A stretch of DNA of 43,556 nucleotides from Acidobacteriota bacterium (GCA_022821265.1 JAJEDW010000243.1:1-43556), one strand, 5' to 3'. Positions 1-10,851 are shown, numbered from the stretch's first letter. Made by a program: numbers and translations. Notes: generated by a model not told the origin, from the sequence alone.

Positions 1-493
1 CCCGCCCCTCGGGGACGCCGCCGGAGGGGACGACCGGGTACTGACCATGCGGGAGCGCATGGAAGCGCACCGGGCCAGCCCGGCCTGCGCGGGCTGCCAC
101 GTGATCATGGATCCGATCGGGCTGGCCATGGAGAACTTCGACGCCGTCGGCGCCTGGCGCACGCGCGAGGGCAGCTCGGTGACCGCGCTGGGGAACCCGA
201 TCGACGCGTCGGGCCAACTGATGGACGGCACGCGCGTCGACGGGGTCGTGGCGCTCCGGAACGCGTTGCTCGCCGACCCGGAGATTTTCGTGTCGACGTT
301 GACCGAGAAGCTGATGGTCTATGCGCTCGGGCGGGGACTGGGTCATTACGATATGCCCGTCGTCCGCTCGATTGTGAGAGAATCGGCGGACAACGACTAC
401 CGGTTCTCGTCGCTGATCGCCGGCATCGTCGGAAGCACGCCGTTCCAGCACGGGATCCGGCCGGACCCCGGCGCCGCGCCGGATTCGAACTGA
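1..493 (+). CDS. DUF1588/DUF1585 C-terminal part of a DUF1592-family c-type cytochrome-like protein (5'-truncated by window edge)
   Basis: Open frame from the window edge to the stop at 491-493; CAGCHVIMDPIGLAMENFDAVG (CxxCH) and TEKLMVYALGRGL match the C-terminus of the complete paralogue at 20491-22932. Confidence 0.88.
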   Translation, partial: PPLGDAAGGDDRVLTMRERMEAHRASPACAGCHVIMDPIGLAMENFDAVGAWRTREGSSVTALGNPIDASGQLMDGTRVDGVVALRNALLADPEIFVSTLTEKLMVYALGRGLGHYDMPVVRSIVRESADNDYRFSSLIAGIVGSTPFQHGIRPDPGAAPDSN

Positions 494-507
494 AGCGCCA
501 GAGGAGG

Positions 508-1830
508 ATGACAGGCATGTTCATCACCCGGAAGTTTCTGTCGAGACGGACCGTGTTGCGCGGAATGGGCGCGATGGCCGGGTTGCCGTTCCTGGAAGCC
601 ATGACCCCGGCGCTCACGGCAACGGCCCAGTCGGCGGCGAACCCGCTGAAGCGATTCGGCGTCGTGTTCGTGCCCCTGGGAGAACGGCCCGGATACTGGA
701 CGCCTTCGAAGATCGGCGCCGATTTCGAATTCACGACCATCCTCCAGCCCCTGGAGACATTCCGCGACTCCATGACCATCGTGTCCAACCTGGCCAATCC
801 CCTGGACGGGCACGCGGTCAGCGTGGCCGCGTGGCTGAGCGGTTCGATTCCGTTCCGGACGATCGCGGAGAACGTGCGGGCGGGCAAGACGATCGACCAG
901 GTCATCGCCGACCGGATCGGCCGGGAAACGCCGTTTCCGTCGCTGGAAGCGGCCACCGAGGACTTCACCGGATGGATCGGCGGCTGCGACACGGCTTACA
1001 GTTGCGCCTACATGAACACGATCACCTGGAAGACGCCGACCACGCCGCTTCCGATGGAGATCAACCCCCGCGTGCTCTTCGAGCGCATGTTCGGCCGTCC
1101 CGGAACCGCCCAGCAGCGGATGCGGCGCATGCGCGAGAACCGCACGATCCTGGACTCGATCCGCGACGACGTGGCCGACCTCGAGGCACAGCTCGGAAGC
1201 CGCGACCGGCAGCGGCTCGGCGACTACCTGGACAACGTCAACGAAATCGAGCAGCGCATACGAAGGACCGAGCGACAGGGCGCCTCCAGCGTAACGGTGC
1301 CCGACGCGCCCATCGGCATCCCGGAGGCGTTCGAAGCTGACGCCATGCTGATGTACGACCTGCTCGCCGTGGCGCTGGAAGCCGACATGACGCGCGTGTT
1401 CACCTACATGACCTCGCGCGACGCCAGCCAGCGTGTGTATCCGGAAATCGGCGTCACGGAGCCGCATCACGCGATGTCCCACCACGGCAACGATCCGGAC
1501 AAGATTGCCGGCCTGGTGACGTTGAACACGTACCACGTCGACCTGTTCGGCCGCTTCCTCGATCGGTTGCGGTCGACGCCCGACGGAGACGGCTCACTGC
1601 TGGATCATTCCCTGATCCTGTTCGGCAGCGGCATGAGCGAGAGCGACACGCACTCCCGGTTGGACATTCCGACGCTGCTGGTCGGCGGCCTTGCCGGCGG
1701 GATGCGCGGCAACCGCCACATCCAGGCCGAGCCGGACACGCCGTTCTCGAACCTGATGGTGTCGCTGGCGAACAAGTTCGAGTGCGGCCTCGACGGTTTC
1801 GGGTTGAGCACGGGATCGATCGACATTTAG
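508..1830 (+). CDS. DUF1552 domain protein, predicted exported (Tat-like signal SRRTVLRG)
   Basis: ORF 440 aa directly after the DUF1592 protein; PLPMEINPRVLFERMFG and HHAMSHHGNDPDKI motifs; paralogue at 22936-24264. Confidence 0.88.
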   Translation: MTGMFITRKFLSRRTVLRGMGAMAGLPFLEAMTPALTATAQSAANPLKRFGVVFVPLGERPGYWTPSKIGADFEFTTILQPLETFRDSMTIVSNLANPLDGHAVSVAAWLSGSIPFRTIAENVRAGKTIDQVIADRIGRETPFPSLEAATEDFTGWIGGCDTAYSCAYMNTITWKTPTTPLPMEINPRVLFERMFGRPGTAQQRMRRMRENRTILDSIRDDVADLEAQLGSRDRQRLGDYLDNVNEIEQRIRRTERQGASSVTVPDAPIGIPEAFEADAMLMYDLLAVALEADMTRVFTYMTSRDASQRVYPEIGVTEPHHAMSHHGNDPDKIAGLVTLNTYHVDLFGRFLDRLRSTPDGDGSLLDHSLILFGSGMSESDTHSRLDIPTLLVGGLAGGMRGNRHIQAEPDTPFSNLMVSLANKFECGLDGFGLSTGSIDI

Positions 1831-1835
1831 TCATC

Positions 1836-3224
1836 ATGGGTCTCACGATGGTTCGACGGCGCGGGCTCGGATGCCTCGCCGTGGGCGTGGCGGCCGTGTT
1901 CGCGTTTCCGGCCCGCGGTGAAGCGTCCCGTGAGCGCCCATCCCAGGCCGTGGACGCTGACGGGATGACTCCCCTGCACTGGGCCGCCTATGCGGATGAT
2001 GTCGACACGGCGCTGGCGTTGCTGGAGACGGGCGCCGACCCCGGGGCCCGCAACCGTTACGGCGTTACGCCGCTGTCGCTCGCCGCGTTGAACGGCAACG
2101 CCTCCCTGATCGAAGCGCTCCTGGAAGCCGGCGCCGATCCGAACACCATCACCCGCGAAGGCGAAACGGTTCTGATGATCGCGGCCCGCACGGGACGGAC
2201 CGATGCCGTTCGGGCGCTCCTGGCGGCCGGCGCCGATCCCGACGCCCGGGAAGCGTGGCAGGAGCAGACGGCGCTGATGTGGGCCGCCGCCGAGAACAAC
2301 GCCGGGGCGATCGAGGCCCTCGCGGCGGCCGGCGCCGACACGGACCTCCGGTCCCGGGTGTGGGAGTTCCCCGAGTACAAGTACGAAACCAACGGAATGG
2401 CCGTGTTCCAGCTCCCGCGCGGCGGCTGGACCGCGCTGATGTTCGCGGCGCGCCAGAACGCCCAGGACGCGGCCCGGGCTCTCGCCCGGGCGGGCGCGGA
2501 TCTGGACGCCGTCGACGGCGACGGTTCGACCGCGCTCCAGTTGGCCGTCATCAACATCCACTATGACCTCGCCGCGCTGCTCATCGAGCTCGGCGCGGAC
2601 CCCGACGTCCGGGACTCGAGCGGGATGACGGCGTTGTACGCGGCCGTGGACATGCGGGCGCCGGCCGGGATGATGACACGGCCGAACCCGAAACTCCCGA
2701 ACGCCGCCCGTCTCGACGCCGCCGGGCTCGTGCGCGTGCTCCTGGAGAACGGGGCCGATCCCGACCTGGCCCTGACGAAACCCATCATCGGACGGCACAA
2801 CAACCTCGTGGGAGACACCTCGCTGGGCGAAGGCGCGACGCCGCTGGCCCGCGCGGCGCGGAGGAACGACCTGGAGGCCATGCGGATGCTCCTGGAACAC
2901 GGCGCCGACGCCACCCTCACGCTGAAGGACCGTACGACCCCGGCCATGATCGCCACGTCCCTGCCCGCGATCGAGCTCCTGGTGGAGCACGGCGTGGACG
3001 TGAACGCGTTCAACACGAACGGCGCGTCCGTCGTGCACAACGCGGCGGCGCGCGGCGCCGACGACGTGATCCGCTACGCCGCCGCACAGGGCGCGAAGCT
3101 CGATCGGCCGGACCGGCGTGGACGGACGCCGCTGGACATGGCGCTGGGCCAGGGCGGCGGCCGCGGCGGCGGACAGGTTCGCGAGTCGACGGCCGCACTG
3201 CTCCGGGAGTTGACGTCCGAGTAG
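1836..3224 (+). CDS. Exported ankyrin-repeat protein
   Basis: Many ankyrin repeats (DGMTPLHWAAYADDVDTALALLETGADP...); start placed at ATG 1836 or 1848 ahead of a signal peptide, trimmed from ORF 1782. Confidence 0.85.
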   Translation: MGLTMVRRRGLGCLAVGVAAVFAFPARGEASRERPSQAVDADGMTPLHWAAYADDVDTALALLETGADPGARNRYGVTPLSLAALNGNASLIEALLEAGADPNTITREGETVLMIAARTGRTDAVRALLAAGADPDAREAWQEQTALMWAAAENNAGAIEALAAAGADTDLRSRVWEFPEYKYETNGMAVFQLPRGGWTALMFAARQNAQDAARALARAGADLDAVDGDGSTALQLAVINIHYDLAALLIELGADPDVRDSSGMTALYAAVDMRAPAGMMTRPNPKLPNAARLDAAGLVRVLLENGADPDLALTKPIIGRHNNLVGDTSLGEGATPLARAARRNDLEAMRMLLEHGADATLTLKDRTTPAMIATSLPAIELLVEHGVDVNAFNTNGASVVHNAAARGADDVIRYAAAQGAKLDRPDRRGRTPLDMALGQGGGRGGGQVRESTAALLRELTSE

Positions 3225-3234
3225 ACCCGGAACC

Positions 3235-3996
3235 ATGCGTTCGAGAGCCCCCGTCTTCGCGATATTGACCGGCATCCTCTTCACGGGCGCGGAGGCCGCC
3301 GGCCAGGACTCCGAATCCATAGTCCGAATCTGGGACGGCGTGTTCACGAACGGGCAAGCGGCTCGGGGACAAGCCGAGTACGATCGCGTATGCGCTCGCT
3401 GCCATAACCTGGAGCTGAACGGTTCGGAGCGCGGGCCGGCAATCACGGGGGACGCGTTCCGCTCGAATTGGCAGAACGGCACACTGGGAGGCCTGTTCGC
3501 CAAGATCCGGGACACGATGCCGCAAGGCAATCCGGGAACGCTCGACGAGGCGGCCAAGGCGGACATCCTGGCCTATGTGCTTCGGCGAAACGGCTATCCC
3601 GCCGGAACGGTCGAGCTGGCTCCGGACCCGGCGTCGTTGGAGGCCGTTTGGATCGTCCCCGAGGGCGTCGAATCGATCGGTCCGCAGAACTACGCCCTCG
3701 TCCGCGTCGTGGGATGCCTTACAGCGCGGACCCGCGGCCGATGGGCGTTGACGAACGCCTCCGCGGCGGCGGCGACTTCGGACGAGACGGCGCCGCCCGG
3801 CGCGCTGGAACGGGCGCGCACCGACCCACTCGGAACCGGGACGTTCGAGTTGATCAGCGTGCGCGCGGCGTACGAGGCGGTCCGCCACGCGGGACGGAAG
3901 ATGGAAGCGCGCGGCCTCCTGTACGCCGAGCCCGGTTACGCGGAGTTGAACCTCACGTCGCTGGCCGTGGTGGGCGCGGACTGCACCGGCGGATGA
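3235..3996 (+). CDS. Exported cytochrome c family protein (single CxxCH)
   Basis: Signal peptide, CARCHNLELNG heme motif, then MPQGNPGTLDEAAKADILAYVLRRNGYPAG typical of class I cytochrome c. Confidence 0.82.
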   Translation: MRSRAPVFAILTGILFTGAEAAGQDSESIVRIWDGVFTNGQAARGQAEYDRVCARCHNLELNGSERGPAITGDAFRSNWQNGTLGGLFAKIRDTMPQGNPGTLDEAAKADILAYVLRRNGYPAGTVELAPDPASLEAVWIVPEGVESIGPQNYALVRVVGCLTARTRGRWALTNASAAAATSDETAPPGALERARTDPLGTGTFELISVRAAYEAVRHAGRKMEARGLLYAEPGYAELNLTSLAVVGADCTGG

Positions 3997-3997
3997 A

Positions 3998-5182
3998 ATG
4001 CGTCTGATGCGGGCGTCACTCCTGTTCGCGGCGTTCGGGTTGGTGACCGGGACAGCACAACCGTCAACCGCCGCGCAGACCGGCGGCGGCGACCGGCCGC
4101 TGGTCCGCGCCCTCGACGATCTCAATTCCGGACGCGTTTTCGAAGCCGTCGAGGGCCTGACCGGGATGGTGCAGGCCGATCCCGCCGCCAGCAACGCGTA
4201 CTTCTACCTCTCGGTGATTCATACCGAAGCCGGGCAGCTCGACATGGCGCGCGGCTTCATCGAACGCGCGCTCGACGGCCAGCCGGAGGAGGGAAAGTTC
4301 CACTATCAGCTCGGCGTCATCCTGCACCGCAGCGACGACCGCGTGGCGGCCCGATCCGCGCTCCGGAACGCCCTCGAGCTGGGCATGGACGGGGACGAAG
4401 CGGCCGCCATGAGGGAGCTCGGCGACGTTCATGTCCTGTTGCTCGAACACGGCGCGGCGCTCGAGGCGTACCGGAACGCCGTCGAGCTGGAACCCGGCGA
4501 CGCGCGCAATCGCCTGGCGCTGGGTCAGTACTACCTCGATCAGCATGAATCGGAAGCCGCGCTGGAACACCTGCGCGCGGCCGCCGAACTCGATCCGAAT
4601 CTGGATGGAGCACTCGCGGGGCTCGGCGTGGCCCTGCGCCGGATGGGCGACATCGAAGCCGCCATCGAAACGCTCCGCGGCGGCGTCGATATCAACCCGG
4701 CGGACCAGACGTCCCGCTACGCACTGGCTCAGAGCCTGGCGGCCGCTGGCCGCATCGTGGAAGCCCGGAACCAGGAGGAGGCATACCGGCAACTCGAGAC
4801 CCGGATTTCCGCATCCAACGCGGCCCTGGACGCGGGCGCCCGGCGCTTCGAAGCCGGCGATCTGGCCGAAGCCCGCCGGTTGTTCGAAGAGGCCGTGGCT
4901 CTGGCGCCCAACTACAGCGCCGGCCACCGGGACCTCGGCCGGGTGCTCCTGGCTGACGGAGAGCCGGAGTCCGCTCGAGCCGCGCTCGAGCGCGCCGTCC
5001 TTCTGAACCCGCTGAACGCGGACGCCTATTACAACCTGGGGACAGCCCTGCGGCGTGTCGGCCGGATGGGCGCGGCGTTCGAAGCGGCCCGCAGGGCGAC
5101 TGTCCTGGACGGCGGCAACGCCCGGTATCGTCGTCAGCTCGTCGAGATCCGTCGCGAGATGGAGCCCGAACCCGCCGACTGA
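3998..5182 (+). CDS. Exported TPR-repeat protein
   Basis: Tandem TPRs (SNAYFYLSVIHTEAGQLDMARGFIERAL...); start 1 nt after previous stop. Confidence 0.82.
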   Translation: MRLMRASLLFAAFGLVTGTAQPSTAAQTGGGDRPLVRALDDLNSGRVFEAVEGLTGMVQADPAASNAYFYLSVIHTEAGQLDMARGFIERALDGQPEEGKFHYQLGVILHRSDDRVAARSALRNALELGMDGDEAAAMRELGDVHVLLLEHGAALEAYRNAVELEPGDARNRLALGQYYLDQHESEAALEHLRAAAELDPNLDGALAGLGVALRRMGDIEAAIETLRGGVDINPADQTSRYALAQSLAAAGRIVEARNQEEAYRQLETRISASNAALDAGARRFEAGDLAEARRLFEEAVALAPNYSAGHRDLGRVLLADGEPESARAALERAVLLNPLNADAYYNLGTALRRVGRMGAAFEAARRATVLDGGNARYRRQLVEIRREMEPEPAD

Positions 5183-6877
5183 ATGCGCCGCATCGGCCCG
5201 CTTCTTCTCTGTCTCTGGCTGTCCCCGGGCGCAATGGGCGCCCAGGACCGCCCGTCTGCAACCGACTTTCCGGTCTTCGCCGACGTGGCTCGAACGATCG
5301 GCCTGACGCTGGAGAACGTCTCCGGGGGCGTGCCGAAAGACTACATTGTCCAATCCCTGGGCAACGGCGCGGCCTTCCTGGATCACGACGGGGACGGCGA
5401 CCTGGACCTCCTCGTCGTCAACGGCTCGACGATGGAGGACTACCCTCGAGGCGGCCATCCGATGGCCGCGCTCTACGAGAACGACGGTGAACGCTTCCGC
5501 GACATGACCGGGGACTCGGGCATCGTCGCCCGCGGATGGGGCGTCGGCGTCTGCGCGGCCGACTACGACAACGACGGCCGCACCGACGTCTACCTGACCG
5601 CGTACGGCCCGAACGTCCTGTACCGGAACGCCGGCGGAGGACGTTTCGAGGACGTGACTGCCGAATCCGATGTCGGCGACGCCCGGTGGAGCACCAACTG
5701 CGCGTTCGGCGACTACGACCGCGACGGCCACGTCGACCTCTACGTGGCGAACTACGTCGAGTTCGACCCGGCGACCGTTCCCCGGCGCGGCCAGATCGAG
5801 CGCTGCCGGTACATGGGCGCCCCCGTCTTCTGCGGCCCTCTCGATCTGCCGGGCGCCCGCGACACGCTCTACCGGAACAACGGCGACGGCACGTTCACCG
5901 ACGTCACCATCGGGGCCGGGGTCGCCGGCGGCGCGCTTTACGGTCTCGGCGCGGTCTTCAGCGACTTCGACAACGACGGCTGGCCCGACATCTACGTGGC
6001 CAACGACGCCGTGCCGAATTTCATGTTCCGGAACAACAGGGACGGAACCTTTCTGGACGCTTCGTTCGTTTCCGGGACGGCGCTGAACGAGGAGGGCGCC
6101 GTGCAGTCCGGAATGGGTGTCGCGATCGGCGACTACGACGGCAACGGCTACTTCGACATCTTCGTGACCAACTTCGCCCGCGACACGAACACGCTGTACA
6201 GGAACGACGGCAACCTGTCGTTCCTCGACGCCACCCCGCTGTCGGGAATGGGCGCGGCCTCCCGCCGCTACCTGGGATGGGGAACGGGATTCGCCGACCT
6301 AGACAACGACGGCCGACGAGACATCTTCGTGGCAAACGGGCACGTCTATCCCGAAGTCGACGGCGCAGAAATCGGTCAAGCGTACGCGCAACCGAAGGAG
6401 GTCTACCGCAATCTCGGCGGGGGCCGTTTCGAAGGGCTGGCGCTCGCAACAGGAGACGCTCTCGCGGCGCCGCAGCCGGCGCGCGGCGCGGTCTTCGGAG
6501 ACTATGACAACGATGGCGACGTCGACGTCGTCGCCGTCAACATCGACGCCCCGCCCAACCTGTACCGGAACGACGGCGGGAACCGCAACAACTGGATCGT
6601 GTTCCGTCTGGAAGGCGTCGAGAGCAACCGGGACGCGATCGGCGCGCGGGTCGAAATCGACGCGGGCGGCGCTACGCAGGTCGACGAAGTGCGAAGCGGC
6701 GGCAGCTACCTGTCGCACAATGACCTGCGGGTCCATTTCGGCCTCGGGTCGGCAAGGGAAATCGAATCGGTGCGCATCGGTTGGCCCAGCGGAGCGAGTG
6801 AGGTGCTGGCCGGTGTCGACGTCAACCGGATCCTCCTCGTCCGGGAGGGGGACGGCATCGTCGAGTCGGGTCCGTAG
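5183..6877 (+). CDS. FG-GAP/VCBS repeat protein with C-terminal ASPIC/UnbV domain (CRTAC1-like)
   Basis: Repeated DxDxDG motifs (FLDHDGDGDLDLLVVNGS), NRDAIGARVEI...SYLSHNDLRVHFGLG ASPIC/UnbV signature; ATG immediately after previous TGA. Confidence 0.9.
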   Translation: MRRIGPLLLCLWLSPGAMGAQDRPSATDFPVFADVARTIGLTLENVSGGVPKDYIVQSLGNGAAFLDHDGDGDLDLLVVNGSTMEDYPRGGHPMAALYENDGERFRDMTGDSGIVARGWGVGVCAADYDNDGRTDVYLTAYGPNVLYRNAGGGRFEDVTAESDVGDARWSTNCAFGDYDRDGHVDLYVANYVEFDPATVPRRGQIERCRYMGAPVFCGPLDLPGARDTLYRNNGDGTFTDVTIGAGVAGGALYGLGAVFSDFDNDGWPDIYVANDAVPNFMFRNNRDGTFLDASFVSGTALNEEGAVQSGMGVAIGDYDGNGYFDIFVTNFARDTNTLYRNDGNLSFLDATPLSGMGAASRRYLGWGTGFADLDNDGRRDIFVANGHVYPEVDGAEIGQAYAQPKEVYRNLGGGRFEGLALATGDALAAPQPARGAVFGDYDNDGDVDVVAVNIDAPPNLYRNDGGNRNNWIVFRLEGVESNRDAIGARVEIDAGGATQVDEVRSGGSYLSHNDLRVHFGLGSAREIESVRIGWPSGASEVLAGVDVNRILLVREGDGIVESGP

Positions 6878-6930
6878 CCACCCGCCCGGCATCGCTCCGC
6901 CCGGATTTTTGCGATATCCTCGGAACCGGA

Positions 6931-9075
6931 ATGCCCGAGAACGAGGGGATGCGGCGCGCCTGGAAGCGAACGGTTCCGCCTGTGATCGCGGCGCTGACAG
7001 TGGCGTCGACTCTCGTCCATGCTCAGGCCGATCGCCCGGAGTTGCGAATGATCGTGGTCGACACGGAAGCCGCGGCGGCAGCCGTTCAGGCCGGAATCGA
7101 CGCCGGCCTGTCGTTCGACCGGTTGGCCCGCGAGCACTCCGTCGATCCCTCCCGATCGGCCGGCGGCTACATGGGCCCGGTCAACGCCGATGACCTTCGA
7201 GGCGAGTTCCGGGAGGCCCTCGACGGGTTGGCGCCGGGCGAAGTCAGCGCCCCGACGCCCTTGGGCCGATCCTTCCTGTTGATCCAGCGCCTCAACGAAC
7301 CGGACATGGCCTGGATGGTCCACAACCAGGCCGGTTTCACAGCGTTCGACGAGGGACGCTACGCCGACGCCATCGCTTCGCTCGGGGAGGCCGTGGACCT
7401 GGCGGAGCAACTCGAGCCCGATCGCCTGGCCCAGAGCCTCGGCAACCTGGCCGACGTGCACCGTCTCGAAGGCAATCACGACGATGCCGCGCCCCTGTAC
7501 CAGCGCGCGGCGGCGCTCTACGAGGCGAGCCTGGGCGCGGACCACGTCGACCTGGCCCTGACGCTCAACAACCAGGCGCTCCTCTACCATACGCGGGAGG
7601 CGTACGCGCGGGCGCAACCGCTCTATGAGCGCGCCCTGGGGATCTGGGAACGAGCCTTGGGCCCGGAACACCCGAACGTCGCCGCTGGACTGAACAATCT
7701 CGGCGCCGTTCGCCACGCCCAGGGGGCGCCGGACGAAGCCGAAGCCATGTTCGCGCGCTCGCTGGAAATCCGCGAGCGGGTTCTGGGTCCCGACCACCCC
7801 GATGTCGCTCAAAGCCTGAACAGCCTGGGAGACCTCCACCGCGCCGCTGGAGACTTCGGCGAGGCGGAAACGTTCTTCCGGCGCGCGCTCGGCATTCTCG
7901 AACGGGCGCTCGGGCCGGACCACCCCAGCACGGCCACCAGCCGCAACGCGCTGGGCGAAACGCTCGTACAGGACGCGCTGGAGCGGTTCGCCGAGCTGGT
8001 GAGCCTGTCCGCGTTCCGGGACGAAGAGTACGAGGCCGCGCGCGCCGCGTTCGCGCGCGCGTTGACCGGGGCGCCCGTGGCCGAGGAAACGTACCTGGAG
8101 ATGGCCGACATCTTCGCCCAGGAAGACATGCTTGGCGAGGCGGAACTGATGCTGTCCGAGGCGGCCGAACGGTTCGAGTCCCGCGAGGCCTGGTACCACC
8201 TGGGCGAGCAGCATGTGAACACCGGAGCCCCCGGGGCCGCTCTGGACGCCTTCCAACAGGCGTTCGCAACCCCGGGCCCACCCAATCTGGACCCGGTCGT
8301 CGAAACACAGATGCGGAGCTTCATCTCTCGAAGGATCGGGGACCTGCACGGCGACGCCGGCCGCTACGACGAAGCCTTGGCGGCTTACGGCCGCGCCTTC
8401 GAGATCGATCCGGAAATCGTCGAGTCGCGGCTGGGGCGGGGCGTCGTCTACTACCGTTCGGGCCTTCCCGAGGAGGCTATCGAAGAATACCGGTGGGTAC
8501 TGGACAAGGACCCGGACAACGTCTCCGCGCTCAACAGGCTGGCGGAAACCTTCATGAGCCTGGGACGCGTCGAGGAGGCGGCCGAGACGGCCGCGCGGGC
8601 GCTCGAGATCGATTCGGAACTGCTGACTCCGCGGCTCCTCGGCGGCCGCGCCCTGGTGACGCTCGGGCGGACCGAGGAAGGCGCCCGGCTCCTGGAGGAA
8701 TACCAGGCGCTCAACGCCGAACAACAGGCCCGTGATCAGCGGACACGTGAGATCATCGCGTTGGACCGGGACGCGATGGCCCGCCTCCTGGAAGGCCGGC
8801 ACGACGATGGCGTCCGCATGTACCGGGAAGCCGTCCAACTCCATCCGGATGTGCCCCAGTTCTACTTCAAGCTGGGCGTCGCCCTGAACAAGCTGGGCCG
8901 GCACGATGAGGCCGTGACGACGTTTCTGGAATTGATCGATCTCGGACTCGGCGATGACTTCATCGTCCACAAGAACCTCGCCGAAGCCTATCGAGTCCTG
9001 GGGGACGACGACGCCAGCGCGCGGCACGCGGCCCTCTACCTGGAAAGGCGGGACGCCGAGATGGTCCTCGACTGA
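6931..9075 (+). CDS. TPR protein with N-terminal degenerate parvulin-like domain
   Basis: LRMIVVDTEAAAAAVQAGIDAGLSFDRLAREHSVDPSRSAGGYMGPVNADDLRGEFREALDGLAPGEVSAP resembles PpiC/SurA parvulin fold; followed by kinesin-light-chain-like TPRs. Confidence 0.75.
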   Translation: MPENEGMRRAWKRTVPPVIAALTVASTLVHAQADRPELRMIVVDTEAAAAAVQAGIDAGLSFDRLAREHSVDPSRSAGGYMGPVNADDLRGEFREALDGLAPGEVSAPTPLGRSFLLIQRLNEPDMAWMVHNQAGFTAFDEGRYADAIASLGEAVDLAEQLEPDRLAQSLGNLADVHRLEGNHDDAAPLYQRAAALYEASLGADHVDLALTLNNQALLYHTREAYARAQPLYERALGIWERALGPEHPNVAAGLNNLGAVRHAQGAPDEAEAMFARSLEIRERVLGPDHPDVAQSLNSLGDLHRAAGDFGEAETFFRRALGILERALGPDHPSTATSRNALGETLVQDALERFAELVSLSAFRDEEYEAARAAFARALTGAPVAEETYLEMADIFAQEDMLGEAELMLSEAAERFESREAWYHLGEQHVNTGAPGAALDAFQQAFATPGPPNLDPVVETQMRSFISRRIGDLHGDAGRYDEALAAYGRAFEIDPEIVESRLGRGVVYYRSGLPEEAIEEYRWVLDKDPDNVSALNRLAETFMSLGRVEEAAETAARALEIDSELLTPRLLGGRALVTLGRTEEGARLLEEYQALNAEQQARDQRTREIIALDRDAMARLLEGRHDDGVRMYREAVQLHPDVPQFYFKLGVALNKLGRHDEAVTTFLELIDLGLGDDFIVHKNLAEAYRVLGDDDASARHAALYLERRDAEMVLD

Positions 9076-9091
9076 CGTCCCTCGGCCTGTC

Positions 9092-10798
9092 ATGACAACC
9101 CGAAACGGGATCGCGGCGTCGGCCCTGGCACTTCTGGGCGGGGCGGCCGGCGCCGGGCCGGCCTACGAGCTCCAGGAGGACGCCCCTGTCGTCTTTTCCG
9201 ACGCCGCGGGCGAAGCCGGGATATCGTTCCGGCACGAAAACGGGGCGACACCCGACAAGTACCTGCCCGAAACGATGGGCGGCGGCGCGGTCATTTTCGA
9301 CTACGACAACGACGGCTGGCCGGACGTCCTCCTGACCAACGGCGGGTCTTTCGTCGACGCGGACGCTCAGGACGGGGCGCGTCACCGCTTGTATCGCAAC
9401 AACGCCGACGGCGCGTTCACCGATCGCACGGAGTCCTCCGGGCTGGGGGTTTCCGGTTATGGCATGGGAGCCTGCGCCGCCGACTACGACAACGACGGGT
9501 GGATCGACGTGTACGTGACCAGCGTCGAGGCCGATCGCTTATACCGAAACACCGGCCGGGGGAACTTCGTCGACGTCACCGCCGAATCCGGCGCGGGCGC
9601 CGGGGAATGGAGCGCGAGTTGCGCCTTCGCCGACGTGGACCGGGACGGCGACGTCGACCTCTACGTGACCCGCTACGTCGACTTCCGCTCCGATAACAAC
9701 AAGTACTGCGGCGACGAGGTGTCGAACGAGCGCGTCTACTGCCATCCCAACGTCTACAACGGTTTGTCCGACGTCCTCTACAGGAACGACGGCGACGGCG
9801 CGTTCACCGACGTCAGCCGCGAGGCGGGCGTCGACACGACGGAAGGCAAGGGTCTGGGCGTCGTGTTCGGGGACTACGACGGCGACGGCTGGATCGACAT
9901 CTACGTGGCCAACGACTCGGTCCGCAACTTCCTGTTCCGCAACACGGGCGGCGGCGCGTTCGAGGAAGTCGGCCTTCTGGCCGGCGTGGCGCTCGGCGAG
10001 GGCGGCGAGCCGCTGGCGGGCATGGGAACCGATCTGGCCGACGTCGACAACGACGGATGGCCCGAAATCATCGTGACGAACCTGAGCCGGCAGACGCACA
10101 ACCTGTACCGGAACCTCGGCAGCGGTTTCTTCGTCGACGCGACGTTTCCCACAGGCGTGGGCGCCGCCACCTTGCCGTTCGTCGGCTTCGGCGCGGTGTT
10201 CCTGGACTACGACAACGACACGGACATGGATCTGGCCATCGCGAACGGCGACGTCATCGACAACGTCGAGTTGTTCCGGGACGACACGACCTACCCGCAA
10301 CGGAATCTCCTGCTCGCCAACGACGGGACGGGACGCTTCACCGACGTGGGGCCGCGATCGGGTCCGGGTTTCGCCCTCGAGAAGGTCAGCCGCGCGCTCG
10401 CGGCCGGGGACCTGGACAACGACGGGGACCTGGACCTGGTCGTGGTCAATGCCGGCCAGACCGTCGACCTGCTCCGGAACGACGGCGGCAACCGGAACAA
10501 CTCGATCCTGGTCCGCCTGGTCGGGAACGAGAGCAATCGGGACGGCGTCGGCGCGCGTCTCCGGCTGGAGGTTGGGGCCCAGAGCCTTGTGCGCCACGTC
10601 AAGGCGGGCTCCAGCTATCTCGCGCAGAACGACCTGCGGGTCCATTTCGGTCTGGGGCAGTCCGCCCGCGCCGACCGACTGGAGGTAGCCTGGCCCAGCG
10701 GGACCGTGGACGTCATCGAGTGCATCGACGCCAACCAGGTGCTGGTCGTGTCCGAGGGCCGAGGCGTCGTGTCGCGCGAACCCTATCCCGGCCGATAA
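9092..10798 (+). CDS. FG-GAP/VCBS repeat protein with ASPIC/UnbV domain
   Basis: Signal peptide from ATG 9092 (trimmed from ORF 8954); VIFDYDNDGWPDVLLTNGG, SYLAQNDLRVHFGLGQ. Confidence 0.9.
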   Translation: MTTRNGIAASALALLGGAAGAGPAYELQEDAPVVFSDAAGEAGISFRHENGATPDKYLPETMGGGAVIFDYDNDGWPDVLLTNGGSFVDADAQDGARHRLYRNNADGAFTDRTESSGLGVSGYGMGACAADYDNDGWIDVYVTSVEADRLYRNTGRGNFVDVTAESGAGAGEWSASCAFADVDRDGDVDLYVTRYVDFRSDNNKYCGDEVSNERVYCHPNVYNGLSDVLYRNDGDGAFTDVSREAGVDTTEGKGLGVVFGDYDGDGWIDIYVANDSVRNFLFRNTGGGAFEEVGLLAGVALGEGGEPLAGMGTDLADVDNDGWPEIIVTNLSRQTHNLYRNLGSGFFVDATFPTGVGAATLPFVGFGAVFLDYDNDTDMDLAIANGDVIDNVELFRDDTTYPQRNLLLANDGTGRFTDVGPRSGPGFALEKVSRALAAGDLDNDGDLDLVVVNAGQTVDLLRNDGGNRNNSILVRLVGNESNRDGVGARLRLEVGAQSLVRHVKAGSSYLAQNDLRVHFGLGQSARADRLEVAWPSGTVDVIECIDANQVLVVSEGRGVVSREPYPGR

Positions 10799-10822
10799 CT
10801 CCAGGAACATTGTTACAGAACG

Positions 10823-10851
10823 TTGACAATCGCGTGCGTGCGTGATGTCAT
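10823..10851 (+). promoter_or_regulatory. Putative sigma70-type promoter of the TonB-dependent receptor
   Basis: TTGACA (10823-10828), 17-nt spacer, TGTCAT (10846-10851); overlapping inverted repeat ATTGT (10809-10813)...ACAAT (10826-10830). Confidence 0.5.

Noticed and set aside
6706-9093. Long antisense ORFs over the TPR/ASPIC/ankyrin genes (e.g. 6706-9093, 20566-23244, 27201-30377)
   Set aside because: Same GC-driven artefact; they run opposite to genes with convincing domains and signal peptides
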